Below are positions 46,746 to 59,000 of a stretch of 64,000 nucleotides of DNA, in pieces. The DNA is from Patagioenas fasciata (lineage: Eukaryota; Chordata; Aves; Columbiformes; Columbidae). Below the pieces are notes generated by a model that was not told the origin of the DNA, did no database searches, and saw only the letters and a program-made list of their open reading frames with translations. Location of the stretch: the NCBI RefSeq assembly GCF_037038585.1, contig NC_092520.1, positions 9,192,501-9,256,500 of the forward strand. The letters run 5' to 3'. Made by a program: the position numbers and the translations under genes. Position 1 is the stretch's first letter, and the number at the start of each line of letters is the position of its first letter.

Positions 46746-48210
46746 GTGACCCACTATTTCTTTTCCAGTTCTAAACCATTTAATTTTTTTTCCCCCTGCT
46801 TTCTTAAAATAAGCATATGAAAAAATCAGGTTAAATGTTTAAATTCTACCTCAGACACTTGTGTTTAGCTCAGCAATGCTTTGCTGATAACCAGGAGTCT
46901 CCAGGGGCATCTCAGAGCTCAGCCCAGCCTGGGCAAGGACCAGGAGAACCTTTACGTGATCTCCTGATGGAGCGATGATCCCCCAAACACAAACACCATG
47001 GCGTTGTGCTTTGTCCTTGCAAAGCTCTTTCCAATGTCATGCAATGCTTACAAACACACGTCACCCACTCACCGGTGCCAGCAGAATCACCAAAACGTGC
47101 TTTGCCCTTTCATTTGGAGGGAATATATCCCAGGAGAACACAGTGTCACACACCGAGATTGAAAGAGGAAAAGGGAAACTGAGACAACGGCATCTGGAGA
47201 AAAACCGGGCTTTATCTGCAGGGTGCCAGGTCTGCAGTTCTGTGCCCACTAATAATTTCGTATGAATAAAATAGCATCTCTGAGAAGCCAGGACCATAAA
47301 GGAAGGAACCATGTTTGAACATGTATAATTTGATGGGGTCTATAGTGATTTCAGACAGGTGAGGACTGGATCTACATAAGCCACACAACATTGTATATCT
47401 ACGCACATGTACTAAATTTAGGTTAAATGGCTTGAATTTGGCTAAAGTGGAAAACGCCTTTCATCCCTCCTTCTAATTTTATTGAATATTTTATTGTCAT
47501 TTTTCCTTTATTTATTAGTGAGGAAGCAAACCGGTATGTTTTAAAATTTCTCCCACTGTTTTGAGTATAAATGTCCTGAAGATTTTACCCTGTTTGCAAG
47601 AGATCCAGTAAAATGAAGATTTTTTTTTTTTAGGTCAACATTTTCTTCTGGCAGACTGAGCCTGAAGTGCACTTTATTTCCCTTTAATTTAACAGCTCCA
47701 GCAGCTTTTCCAGTTAAATCGACTGTTCATTATTGAGCCCATTTATGAAGGGCTGTGCAGTGCAGTTTAATGAATCCCTGGCACAAAGCTCCCTTTCAGG
47801 GTAAGGAAAGAATAGCAGCCTATTTAGGTCCTGTAGGGCTGTATGTCAAAGGCTGCCTATAATACTTGTCAGGGAAGGGCAGAAATTCCCACTGATATAA
47901 GAATGTGCAAGAAATCAACTTTCACAACCAACTCGCCGATTAAGACGCGATCAGGAAATGAGAGTGTAGATTGCAAACGGTGACACCTGTTTGGGCAGCC
48001 AGATTTTCCCATAACTTGATAACCATATGGGCTGTACAACCGGGCAGGGAAAAAACCCAACCTCCTCCCTCCCCTCTTGTAGAGATTTTCTTACTTTCAT
48101 GCCGCCTTCCCGACGCTGCAGTGAAAGGATAAGGGGTGAATTGCAAGGGCTGGGCTCGGTGCTGGGTTTGGTTTGCCTTCCCCAAGGGAAGGTTTTGCAA
48201 GTGATCATCA
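46746..48210. other. Intergenic sequence with possible conserved block
   Basis: No gene is recognised. The stretch 47440-47800 is smooth, AT-rich and repeat-free, and may be a conserved non-coding element. Confidence 0.4.
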
Positions 48211-48442
48211 GATCATGGAATGGTTTGGGTTGGAAGGGCCCTTCAAAGCTCATCAAAGCTCAGCCATGAGCAGGGACATCTTCACCCAGCTCAGGTTGCT
48301 CAGAGCCCCGTCCAGCCTGGCCTGGGATGTCTCCAGGGATGGGGCATCCACCACCTCTCTGGCCAACCTGGGACAGGGTTTTACCTCCCTCAGTGTAAAA
48401 AATTTCTTCCTCGTGTCAGTGCTGAATCTCCCCTCTTTTAGT
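48211..48442 (-). mobile_element. CR1 3' fragment, inverted
   Basis: GATCATGGAATGGTTTGGGT is followed by GGCCCTTCAAAGCTCATCAA. A small duplication of the AAGCTCATC area is seen, and the fragment runs to ATCTCCCCTCTTTTAG. Confidence 0.92.
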
Positions 48443-51156
48443 GACGGGGCACAGCATGAGATGTTTCCTTTAGGCTGGATCCTGGTGGGATCCTGTCCCT
48501 GCATTGCAGAGAAACACAGAATGATAGATCTTGGGCACTGAGACAGGTGGTCCCACGAGCATCAGGAGGGTGGATCCACCTTCTGCAACCTTCTTTGGTG
48601 AGGAGCTGCTCCACAAAAGTGCTGTCACTGTAATGTGGTCCTCAGCTGTGCAAGGCTTTCTTGTTTGCATCAGCTGCTCTCTCCTTTCAGGCCCACTTGA
48701 TCTGCAAGAATAACAAATGGATCTTCTTGTGTAGGGCTTGATCGCGTGGCTAGGAGCTCAGTTTGTGGCTCATGCAAAACATCAGCGAGCACGGTGTGTC
48801 CCTGCTCCCTTTGATTCACAGGGTGACTGTGCTGCTGTTCCCTCTAAAGAAGCCAAGCTTGATGCCAAGGGCATCATTCTGGAAAGCCTTGGTTTAATCC
48901 CCAGAGCTGGTCAAGACACTGCTACCTATCATGAGCAAAGAAACAAAACCAGATAAATTCCCTGCACAAAGTGGGCAAGAAAATAGCAGTAGAGCCCTTG
49001 GAGCCCCTTGCGAGCACTGGACACTGTCCTGTGGGATGGAGATTTGGAGCATGGGAAGCACTTCTGCAGCCACCTCACCTACCTGGGTCTAATGGGGCGA
49101 GAGTGGAGGGACCAGGACATCTGGTCCCAGCATTTACCTGAGGTTTGGGTTATTTTGTGGGTCTAATCCCAGAACTCCCTGGACATCAGACCTTGCCTCG
49201 CTGGAGGGGTGTGCGAGCCAAACTGCACAGGCTGAGCGTCGTCATCCTGAAAGAGCACAGGCAGAAGACAAGCATTGGTTTGTAGAGCTGCTGTGAGAGG
49301 CGTTTTGCGGGAATAACCAAACCGCTATTTCCTTGGAAAAATTCAGTTTCTTTGCAAGTTGTGGGCATCATGTGGTTTAGCAAATTTCCCTCCGGGCATT
49401 GCCCAACTTGGGGTAATCAGCTCTGCTTGAGAGAACACGGAGAATAAGCATGTTTAATGCAATTATGAAAGCTTTCTAAATCTCCATGTCTGCTTGAGAA
49501 TATGTAAATTTGGCTGCTTAGCACAACTGAATGCAAACTTTCCTTTGCATGCCTGACAATTGTTTTAATACTCTCCAATTTTTAGGAGGTAATAAAGTCT
49601 CCCGCTAAACCGTAGCTGAGCTCTCAAAGCTGTTTAATTGAATGAATTCAGCCTTACAGAAGTGAAGCCAGGACTTTCAGCTTTTTTTTCTTTTCTCTAA
49701 GCCACCGGATATTTAGCCGCTCTGCATATAACACCACCCAGCCTCATTAACAACCCTCTTTAGACAGGCTATGAAATATTACCACTACAGCGCTGGAGCA
49801 GATACTAACTTGCAGACAACTCAGTGCTCTATTAGAGTCGTTTCATGTTGCTCAGATAAGAAATGGTCCCAAAGCGGCTGCGCTTGCAGTGGCAGACAGT
49901 GATGCCCATTTTCTAGACCAATGTGCAGTTTGAAGTGACCTCAGAGTGGGTGCAAAACTATCCAGTGGAACACACCGGGGATACATACGTTGTTCTTTAC
50001 ATTTCCCCATCAATAATGGAGCTTGGAGCAGGCTGCAAAGCTTGACAGGGCTTGACAGGACCTCAGGGTAAAAGCTCAGGTTGCTAATCCGTGTCAGTTG
50101 TACTTGAGCTAAGTAGTTTAAATCCACCTCCTATGTAGACATATTCATTCTGGTATGGAGAGATATATAGATTTCCCATAGCCTTCTGCCTACCGTGTTT
50201 TTTTTGCTTTGATTACACAGTTGTACCCAGATCAACTCCCCATGTAAGAGACTCTGGGAGGCTCCAGCGGGGTGGGTTTTGCAAGGAGACCCGGTCCAGA
50301 TGTGCTGGCACCAGAGCCAAGGCTGTGCCTGTGACCATGAGTCTCTGCCTGATGATGGGACCTCCTGAGATGCAGGTGAGAAACCAAGAAAATCAGCATT
50401 TTTATTTGGCAGAGGATTTTGAGCCTTTTTTCCCTCTCATCAAATATGTTTTCTCCTATTTTCTCCTTGCAATACTCGCTTTGCATTCAACAAGTGTGTG
50501 AAACCACTGTGAGGTTAATTGGGCTGATTTTTCTGTTTTACCACTAAGCGCAGTCTTAGGAAGATGTTTCCTTTTTCTTCTGCAAAGTTTTGGGTTCTCC
50601 TTTTTCCTTCCAACACAAAACTGGTGCATTTCTAAAGAATTGATGCAGATCAAGAAAACTCACCTTACTTCAGTCAAAATCAGGTATGCACCTTTACTCA
50701 TACTCAGACATATAAAATCACTGAAAATAAATCTGGAGCTCAAGGTTTGAGGTTGCTCTACATCGACGTAAAAATTTTCTAATGGAAAATCAACAAAATA
50801 CGTTCCCCTTCTGCCTCCCCTGAAAAGATAAGATAGTTCCTTCAGGAGCCGTTATCAGTACCTCCGGCAGCCACTTCACCAGTTTTTCTGCCTTCCATAT
50901 GGAAGATTTATATGGCTGCTTCACTAAATTCGTGCAAGTAAAAATCTTTGGTTTTAACTGAATGCAGCCCAATCGTTTAAAATCTCTATGGGATCAGAGT
51001 GTTGGATTTTATCAGGACTTGACCTGAGTGGGAAAATATAATATACTTGGTAACGTGTATACTGACGAACACTTTGTGCCAGCTGAGCATCTGCAGGAGG
51101 GGAGGGATGGGGCTGGGGGCGGCTGCAGGCTGGTGATGGGGATTGCACTGAGCAAA
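48443..51156. other. Sequence upstream of FAM181B, possible enhancer content
   Basis: No gene is recognised. The stretch 49430-49760 is repeat-free and dense in developmental transcription-factor motifs: ATGCAAAC at 49531-49538, TTTGCAT at 49544-49550, and a palindromic ACAATTGT at 49556-49563. Confidence 0.45.
49430..49760. promoter_or_regulatory. Candidate POU/SOX-type distal enhancer
   Basis: Within about 35 bases there are two octamer-like sites in opposite orientation (ATGCAAAC and TTTGCAT) and a palindromic SOX-type site (ACAATTGT). AT-rich homeodomain-like motifs follow, such as TTTAATTGAATG. The block has no CR1 or LTR sequence and lies about 2.3 kb upstream of FAM181B, a gene of the developing nervous system. 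Conservation cannot be judged here, so the call is tentative. Confidence 0.3.
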
Positions 51157-51568
51157 TAGAATAGTTTGTGTTGGAAGGGACCTTCAAAGCTCATCCAATG
51201 CCACCCCTGCCATGAGCAGGGACATCTTCACCAGATCAGGTTGCTCAGAGCCCCGTCCAGCCTGGCCTGGGATGTCTCCAGGGATGGGGCACCCACCACC
51301 TCTCTGGCCAACCTGGGACAGGGTTTCACCACACTCAATGTAAAAAATTTCTTCCTCCTGTCTGGCCTGAATCTCCCCTCCTTTAGTTTATAACCATCAC
51401 CTTGTTCTGTTGCAACAGGCCCTGCTAAAAAGTCTGTCCCCATCTTTCTTACAGGCCCCTTTTAAGTACTGAAAGGCCACAATAAGGTCTCCCTGGAGCC
51501 TTCTCTTCTCCAGGCTGAACAACCCCAGCTCTCTCATCCTGTCCTCACAGCAGAGCTGTTCCAGCCCT
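51157..51568 (-). mobile_element. CR1 3' fragment, inverted, next to the FAM181B CpG island
   Basis: It starts AATAGAATAGTTTGTGTTGG and runs through CCTGCCATGAGCAGGGACAT and CCTGCTAAAAAGTCTGTCCC to GCAGAGCTGTTCCAGCCC. It ends about 300 bases before the FAM181B start codon, at the edge of the CpG island. Confidence 0.93.
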
Positions 51569-51865
51569 GATGGGGTCCGGGGGATGCTGGTTCAGAGCGG
51601 ATCTGTGTACCTGCCCGGAGGCTCTGGGTACCTGTCCTGGGGGTGATGCTCGTCCCGCTGCCGCTGTCCCCGGCCGGGGGTGGGCGCACCCGGTTCAGCC
51701 CGGCCCCCGGGCGCCCGGCGGGGAGGAGGCGGGGAGGGCCGGGCCAGCCCCGCTGCTGAGCCCTCCTCCTCCTCCCCCGCCCGCCGCCTTTTCCCCGCCG
51801 CCGCCGCCGCCTCCCGCCCGGTGCAGCCCTGCGGAGCTCGGGGCGGCGGCGCCCCGCCGCCGGCC

Positions 51866-52912
51866 ATGGCCGTGCCAGCCGCGCTGCTCAGCCCGCACCA
51901 CCTCCTCTCCTTCTGCTTCCCCGCCGCCGGCGGTCTCCTGGGCTATGCCGACCTGGAGAAGGGCTATGAGGGCGGCGGCGGGGGCGACGCGGGGGACTTT
52001 AAAGAAGCCACCAGGGACCTGCTGAGCTTCATCGACTCGGCCTCCAGCAACATCAAGCTGGCGCTGGACAAGCCGGTGAAGTCCAAGCGGAAGGTGAACC
52101 ATCGGAAGTACCTGCAGAAGCAGATCAAGCGCTGCACCGGCATCATCGCCGCCGCCCCGCCGCCCGCTCCTCCACCGCCTGCCGCCTCCTCCCCGCCCGC
52201 CGCTTGCCCCGCCAAGCCCCCGCCGCGCCGAGAGGCCTCGCAGGCGGCCAGCAGCCTCCAGAGCAAGAGCCTGGCCGCCCTCTTCGGCTCCCTGCAGCAG
52301 GGCCGGGGGCCGGCGGGCGGCGGCGAGGCGGCGGGAGGCGGCGGCGGGGCGGGCGGCGGCGGGGCGGCGGGCGGCCCGCGGAAGGTGCCGCTGCGGGACC
52401 GCAACCTGCCGCCCTCCTTCTTCACGGAGCCGGCGCTGCCCGCTGCCGCTCGGGGGCCGCCGCCGGGAGCCAAGGAGCTGGAGAAGGGCGGCGGAGCGGA
52501 GGCGGCCGAATTCTTCGAGCTGCTGGGCCCTGAGTACGGCGCGCTGCTGCCCGAGCACGCCGCCCCGCCGGACGCCTTCCCCGCCCGCCTGCCCGCCGAG
52601 CTGAGCCTGGAGCACAGTCTCTACGAAGTGCCTCTGCCCGCCGCCCACCACCCGCTGCTGGGCGGGCTGGTCTACCCCGAGCCGCCTTGGAGCCCGGCGG
52701 GGCCCTGCAGCCCCCCCAAGAAAGCTCCGGCCGAGGCGCTGCGCCCGCTCTACTCCGGCGGCGGGGAGCCGGCCCCGGGCAGCAGCGAGGAGTCCGGCGG
52801 GCACCTGTCGGCGGGGTTCGCCGCCTTCTTCCCCGAGTGCCCGCTGCCCCCGCCGCAGGGCCACTACGAGTACAGCGCCGGCTTCCACCGCGCCGCCTAC
52901 CCCGGGCTGTAG
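51866..52912 (+). CDS. FAM181B: FAM181B, single-exon gene
   Basis: The gene encodes 348 residues in one exon. The start MAVPAALLS matches vertebrate FAM181B proteins and has a good Kozak context (GCCATGG). Upstream the frame stays open to an ATG at 51680, but that adds only 62 low-complexity residues, so the later start is chosen. Residues 47-92 form the conserved family core ([15 protein letters not shown], then [19 protein letters not shown]). Residues 173-189 ([17 protein letters not shown]) resemble the YAP omega-loop, and vertebrate FAM181A/B proteins have been reported to bind TEAD transcription factors through such a segment. A third conserved block, [11 protein letters not shown], starts at residue 215. 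Gly/Ala/Pro tracts separate these blocks. FAM181B is a little-studied, probably nuclear protein of the developing nervous system. It lies downstream of PRCP on the same strand, as in human. Confidence 0.95.
   Translation: MAVPAALLSPHHLLSFCFPAAGGLLGYADLEKGYEGGGGGDAGDFKEATRDLLSFIDSASSNIKLALDKPVKSKRKVNHRKYLQKQIKRCTGIIAAAPPPAPPPPAASSPPAACPAKPPPRREASQAASSLQSKSLAALFGSLQQGRGPAGGGEAAGGGGGAGGGGAAGGPRKVPLRDRNLPPSFFTEPALPAAARGPPPGAKELEKGGGAEAAEFFELLGPEYGALLPEHAAPPDAFPARLPAELSLEHSLYEVPLPAAHHPLLGGLVYPEPPWSPAGPCSPPKKAPAEALRPLYSGGGEPAPGSSEESGGHLSAGFAAFFPECPLPPPQGHYEYSAGFHRAAYPGL
52305..52378 (+). repeat. GGC-rich tract coding poly-Gly/Ala in FAM181B
   Basis: The stretch is dominated by GGC/GCG triplets and codes for Gly and Ala. 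It is likely to be length-variable and hard to sequence. Confidence 0.8.
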
Positions 52913-53152
52913 GGCAGCGCCCGGGGCTCGGCCCGGCACGGTGGGATGCGGGGAGCCCACCCGCGGGGACTTGGCGGACGCTCCGGGGACAGCGGGACCT
53001 CCCGCCGCTCACGCGTGGGGCTGAGCGCTCCGCCGGCCCCGCCGCGTGTGTGTGTGTGTGCGTGTCCCACCCGAAACCACGGCCACGGCTCCCGCAGGAC
53101 TCAGCTTCGTGCTCCGCCAGTCGCCTCCTCCTGCGGTTTGGGAGCCGCTGCA

Positions 53153-53158
53153 AATAAA
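53153..53158 (+). terminator. FAM181B: FAM181B polyadenylation signal
   Basis: AATAAA lies about 240 bases after the TAG stop, followed by T/G-rich sequence. It is the likely main 3' end. Confidence 0.75.
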
Positions 53159-53159
53159 A

Positions 53160-55576
53160 TGTGAAATATTGGGTTCCTTCAGGTGTTTTTCTAGCGGCCG
53201 GTGCCTCCCTTCCCTTAGCCTTCCATAGGGGTCAGGTTTTGTCCTGCTGTAGGCAGCTCGGTGTGTGTGTTCTACGGGACACTGCGACGGGGGCTGCGCT
53301 TCTTGAAGGCAGCCGCGACCACTTGTAAATGATCTCAGTCTAAAAGTAAAACTCCGTCAACTCTTGCGTTGCACTGGAGGTTTTTCCCAGGCTCGCTTGC
53401 ATCGCAAGTGCTGGTGGATGTTCCGCTGAACACATAAAAGGCGAGGAAAAAAATTCGACTGAAGCAAAATTAAAAATGCTGCTACCAAAACTTAGTGTCC
53501 TGAAATTTAACAATGTCTTGCAGGATCTTGCAAACAGCAATTTACGGCGATACGTAAGTTAATTGACGGCATAAGTTCGGGACAACAATGTACTGTAGCC
53601 ACTGCACCGATGTGATTCCTGCAGACGGTTGGATTTCTTCCAGGAATGTGTCAAAGCTCGGAAGGCAACGCGGCTCGGTCTCATTGTGTACAGGAGATTA
53701 TTTGATAATCATTTAAGTTATGTAAAAGAGTGTATGATAGGTCCTACAAAAATAAAGCTACACAATAGATCTAAGATCTGTGGTTGTTACTGCCGTTGAA
53801 ATGCAGCGTTCAGGGGGCTTTCACTGCGCCTCCATCCTCTGTAATGGTTTCTTGGCAGGAGTTAAGACAGGCAGTGGTTTTTGTTTTCCCTAAAATCTTT
53901 TGAAATGCTGTATTTTATCCCCAGTGCCGTATTCTATCCACAGCGACCCGTGCTTGTTTTGCCTTCATTTGTACCGGCTGTTCCTTTAACTTACTAGAAA
54001 GAAGGGAATGATAATACGTGACAAAGCCAAGGGATGAAAATGGTTACAGTTATGAAAACAGATCAAAATAGTCAGAGGTTTCCTATTGAGATGCAAGTCT
54101 TAAAAGGCAATCCCACAGCCTGGCGCCCCGCCAGCCCCAAGCGGATTGTTTGTTTTTGAAACAGGATCCACATACGGATCAGCCCAAGGTTTTACCCTCA
54201 GTGGCGACAAATCCTTGTGCTTTCTATCTTTTAAAAGATAATCTGAAAGGTAAAACAGTTTTCTTCATTCATCAACACAGATTTAACTTTTCGGAGATTT
54301 AGGATCAAGCTGTTGGGATGTGTGGAGAAGTAATGCAAGATCTTCTGGAAATAAAACATGAGAGACTTTGTTTTGGAAATGGGCTTTAATTTTAATCAGC
54401 GAGGGCTGTAACCTGTGCTGCCTCTTTCCTTCCCAAAACCTGCCCAGGGTCTCCTTTCCGTATGGAAAGGACCCACCATGGATAAATGCCCACAACTCTC
54501 CAGCATCTAAAAGCTGAAGGCTGTTAAGGAAAAGCAATTTTTGCGTGTAATTTTGCAGTAGTTTATTTAACTAAGCTTCACAAGAGCGTGCGTGAGGAAC
54601 AATGGGCATACGATCCGGCCAAGGTAGCTACAAATTCGGTTAATCCTGCCCCGCTGCTGGTTTCGATGACGGGACCATGTCCTGCTCTGAACTCGGTGCT
54701 GCCTTCTTCACGCTGGCAAACCTCCCGGTGCAGAGCTCGTGGGTTTGCATTTGCAAGCAGCGCACCGCCAGGTCCAAGCAGAGCTTGTGTAAAACTAAGT
54801 TTTAGATCATCTAGACAAGAGCAGCTGGGGGGTTATTTCAGTTGGAGACATTTGTTTTGTTTTGTTTAGGAACTGCTTCAAGCATGTGGATTTGTAGCAC
54901 ATATCGGCAGCTGCTTGGGGTATTTCAGCTTGATGGTTCTTCGCTGATATGTGTCCTATTGCCCGGCGTTCTCATCTGAGCTGTGCACCTGAGATCGGTG
55001 CTTTCAGCAGGCTGAGCAAACAAAGGGGATGCTGACAATGCAGTGGGCTCTGCTAAGGAGAGGAAACACCTTTTATCCCTTAGGATTTCACTGAGCAATT
55101 TATTTATTTCACAAACTCAATATGCAAATATATATTAACCAGGGATCTAATCCTGAATACCTTACAGCCATCCTATTTCTCAGCTTTCTTGAAGACTTCG
55201 GTGTGATTTGGCCTGAAAAATGTCTAAAGAGGTCTTCAGGAATAGTTTCTGGGATATGCTATGTAGACATTGCAAAGCTACAGGCCTCACCATTCTATAC
55301 CAAGTTGGCATGAAGTGCCACAAATCTGACCTGCTGGTGGTTTCCACTCATTTGGTGCTCTGGTGCCTTGTAGATGGTGACCTGTGGTGCTCAGAAGCTG
55401 AACATCATCAACCTTCTTGGGTTAGATCTTATCTCAAACTAGTGGGAAAAGCAGCTTGACGGGTGTTGGTGGAGCTGGGCTGGTATAAAACTGGTGGCAG
55501 CTGGTTCCAGATGCTGCCAGGTTGGGAGGGTTCTTTGTGGGCTTGCAAGAAGTTGGGGGCGGGATCCAGACCAGAG
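53160..55576. other. Sequence downstream of FAM181B
   Basis: No repeat or gene is recognised. The first 600 bases may be an extended FAM181B 3' UTR. Confidence 0.5.
53751..53756 (+). terminator. Possible distal FAM181B polyadenylation signal
   Basis: A second AATAAA lies about 840 bases after the stop, followed by a GTGGTTGTT tract typical of downstream elements. Use is not shown. Confidence 0.4.
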
Positions 55577-56000
55577 AGCTGGAACAGCTCTGCTGTGAGG
55601 ACAGGGTGAGAGAGCTGGGGTTGTTCAGCCTGGAGAAGAGAAGGCTCCAGGGAGACCTTATTGTGGCCTTTCAGTGCTTAAAAGTGGCCGATAAGAAAGA
55701 TGGGGACAGACTTTTTAGCAGAGCCTGTTGTGACAGGACAAGGGGTGATGGTTTTAAACTAAAGGAGGGGAGATTCAGGTTATACAGGAGGAAGAAATTT
55801 TTTACATTGAGTGTGGTGAAACCCTGTCCCAGGTTGCCCAGAGAGGTGGTGGATGAACCATCCCTGGAGATATCCCAGGCCAGGCTCTGAGCAACCTGAT
55901 GTCCCTGTGAAGATGTCCCTGTGAAGATGTCCCTGCTCATGGCAGGGGTGGGACTGGATGAGCTTTGAAGGGCCCTCCCAACCCAGACTGTTGTATGATT
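55577..56000 (+). mobile_element. CR1 3' fragment with internal 14-base slippage repeat
   Basis: It runs from CTGGAACAGCTCTGCTGTGA through the RT end and 3' UTR to TGTTGTATGATTTG. The unit GATGTCCCTGTGAA is repeated from 55898, probably by replication slippage. Confidence 0.92.
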
Positions 56001-59000
56001 TGAGGATTCCAGGAGCCAGCCTGACTGAGCAGCAGCTGCAGATGTTGCTTCAGCTTAGCTTCTGCACTGCAATAGTGCCTTAAAGGGGCATTTTCAGTTT
56101 ATAACAGTTTGCAATGAAAACCAAACTAAACCAAACCATCTAGTATCAGTATTCTTCGGAGTACCGCTGCATTTCTGCCCATGGATGTATCTGAGGAGTA
56201 CCTGGTGTGGGAAGTCTGATAAGGCTGCGGAGGAGCTGACAATGGCCGGGTCGATCCCGGTGGCTTTTCCCACAGCAGAGCCCAGACAAAGAAGCTCTGT
56301 GCAGCTCCCGAGGACACTGGAGCTCCTCTCCGAGCTGCCGAGGAGGCGAGGGCACCACCACCAGACCAAGGGTTGCCATCTAGCCGAGCTGCATCTTTTA
56401 TCTTCTTTGTGCTTGTGTGGGCTCTTTTTGTCGCGGTTGTTTCCCCCAGCTTGAATAGCGCAGGCACGGAAAATGTCACAGAAGAGTCTCACTCAGAAAC
56501 ACCCTTGGGAAATTGCTTTCTCCACTGAAACACTGAAGAGCATCATCTTAAGCAGCTGTAAGAATAAAACCTTTTGTAATCAAGCAAGATATTTTGGTTT
56601 ATCTGGTGCACTTTTACAAGGACTCTGTCCCTAAGAACTAAAGCTGATCCTTTTTAGCTTTTCTGTCTTAAAAGAAGTGTGTCCCTTTGAATGGAAATGG
56701 GTTCTGTTTGGCTGGATCAAGGTCAGACTCTCTAACTATTTGTTTTACAAAGCCCGCACTGAGTTCCTCAGATGTACTGAATTCCGTTTTGTTGCTGGTG
56801 TATTTTACACATATTATCTGTTTTTATGGGTGATTTGGGTGGAAACAATTTGTCATATGCAGTCAAAGATGATAAATGGGATAACAGGAACCCTTTGTTA
56901 TATTTTTAGGTGAGGGACTCTTACCTTTCCTTAATGGTGATTTTTTGATGAATAGCGAAGGGTTCACCATGAATAGATATTACTGCATCTCAATATTTTG
57001 TGATTTAAATGTTCTGGGTCAGAAAGATTCTTTTATTTTCTTGGATGGGCTTTAGAAAGAGGCTCGTTAATTATTTAATGACCTGAGCTTGGGATTACTC
57101 TAATACAGCCTGACCACTGATGACGAGTCATCTTCGATGAGCTTACATAGTTGTTCAAACAATGTTACTGAAAAAGATACAGGAGTTTATTGTAAACTCT
57201 TTCTGTTTTCTGACTTTTTGAATAAACTGCTTTTGGCAACGGTGCAAGAACTGAAGGTCACTCTGCAGTTACTGGCAAGAGGAGGGAAAAAGTGGTGGAG
57301 TAACTCCATAGTGACGTGCAAGCAGTTTGGGTGGAGATTTGATGAATTCAGGTGTACAAATGTGAATACATGAAATAGGAGCTGGGAATACTTTTGGGAT
57401 AGCTTTATGTCAGCCGAAGAGACTGCAGCCTGCCTGCTCCGAAATCAACTCATCTCTCATTTTTAGGATCGGTAAATGCTTAAAATCCAATTATTTTTTT
57501 GTAACACATTTACATTAAAAAAAAAAAAATAGTGTATTATAGTGACCCTATCTCCCAGAATCTCTGTGGGTAAAGATTAGCAGAGTGTAGCTGAAAGGTG
57601 ATGTTATGAAATGTGCAGTGAGAACTTATATTTTCTGTGTTTTATAATGTTTTTTGATATTCACTGTAACCCTGATTATCCTTGGTGACTCCCCTCCCTC
57701 ACTGGCACAGAACTGCTTCGCTAGACTGGATGTTTTTAGCCTTTTATGCTTTCTGGACCCCCTCCATATCAAACAGAAATGTACTGTCAACGCCTTATTT
57801 TTCCTGGTTGTTTTGGTTGCCGTTGTCCAGAGATCACAGGCTCAACATCACCTCGTTGCTGTCCGTGGAAAATACTTTTAATTGCTTGAGTTGGCCAGTG
57901 CAGGATCTGAGGAACATGCAGCATTTCCCAAATGATGCTTCGCCTCTTCTTCTCTGAGATGGACAGAATCACGTCTTATTTATGAAATCTCTGTGATCCT
58001 CCCTGAGGCAGCTAAAACTGCGTGATTTACCCTGTGCTGCCTCTGGGAATTCCCAAAAATATTTGGTGTATAAGAAAATGTGGATTGGTCCATAGTAAGG
58101 GAGGGAGGATAGGATTCAAACTTTGTAGTAATGGGTTCTGGTGCTCCCGTAAGTGCATGTTTTGTGTGTTAAGAGTCTCCTGTTGGGCATCTTGGACTGG
58201 CTCAGGCTCAGCAGCTCATTGTTATTCCATCCGCGGGCTCTGCTGAGCAAATCCTGGCAAACCCTGCTGTGCCAGATGAAGAGGTGACTGTCCGTATTTG
58301 CCACCCTGTCCCTTTGCAGCAAGGACTGAAGGGAACGGTGCCTGTCCCTCCATTGCTCCAGGCTGCCGTCGGTGCCCAAGTCCCTCTTCAAGGAGGGTTT
58401 GGAGTGAACTGGGGCTCACACTGATCAACGCCCCGGGACTGGCTGGAGTTCAGCTCAGTCATTTCAGCCACAGCTCAGCAAATCTGCCTGCAGGCTGGGA
58501 GTGAGTTAAACCTGGGACACCAGGTGACAACAGTATTACTAGTAGCTGTAGATAGGTAATAAATACAGACTGATTTCTGTTTCTTCAGTAGAAGCTGGGC
58601 ATAATATTGTGGCAGATGCACTCGGCCCCCTCCCAGACAAATCAGTTTGGTCCAGGCTCCAGAGGAGGGAAAGACCTGAGCTGCATCCAGGCCAAGAACT
58701 CCCTCCAGCAGACCCACAGGGAACCAGAACGGCAAATCAAACACCGGTGGCTTGTGGGCACCTGGAGTCTCGTGCAGACTTTTCCTACTGTATGCAATTT
58801 GACCATGAATCAACCACTTCATTCTATAAATACGACAACCTGGATGAGCCCACTTTGAGCTCTCCCTGCTAAATAAGTGAGCTGTATGGCAACGGTTTTA
58901 CTACTCGCAGGTCAGTGGATGAGCCCAACTCAAGTTCAGTATTAATCATTAAGCTTAAGTAGATGCACACTAAATGTAATGGATTATTTAGAGATATAAG

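Larger units (their letters stand above)
51600..53110. promoter_or_regulatory. CpG island covering FAM181B and its promoter
   Basis: There is a sharp change to very GC-rich, CpG-dense sequence that covers the upstream region, the whole FAM181B coding exon and the start of its 3' UTR. No TATA box is visible, as usual for CpG-island promoters. The transcription start probably lies between about 51600 and 51860. Confidence 0.8.

Noticed and set aside
51680-51865. 62-codon N-terminal extension of FAM181B
   Set aside because: It is in frame but low-complexity. Known FAM181B proteins start at the MAV methionine encoded at 51866, which has a good Kozak context.
51695-52960. 421-codon minus-strand open frame across FAM181B
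   Set aside because: It is a shadow of the GC-rich coding exon: stop codons are rare on both strands at this composition, the product is Arg/Gly/Ala-rich, and the + strand frame matches a known family.
56094-56492. Overlapping open frames on both strands (up to 132 codons)
   Set aside because: A GC-richer patch gives frames on both strands at once with no similarity and no codon-like pattern that I can defend.
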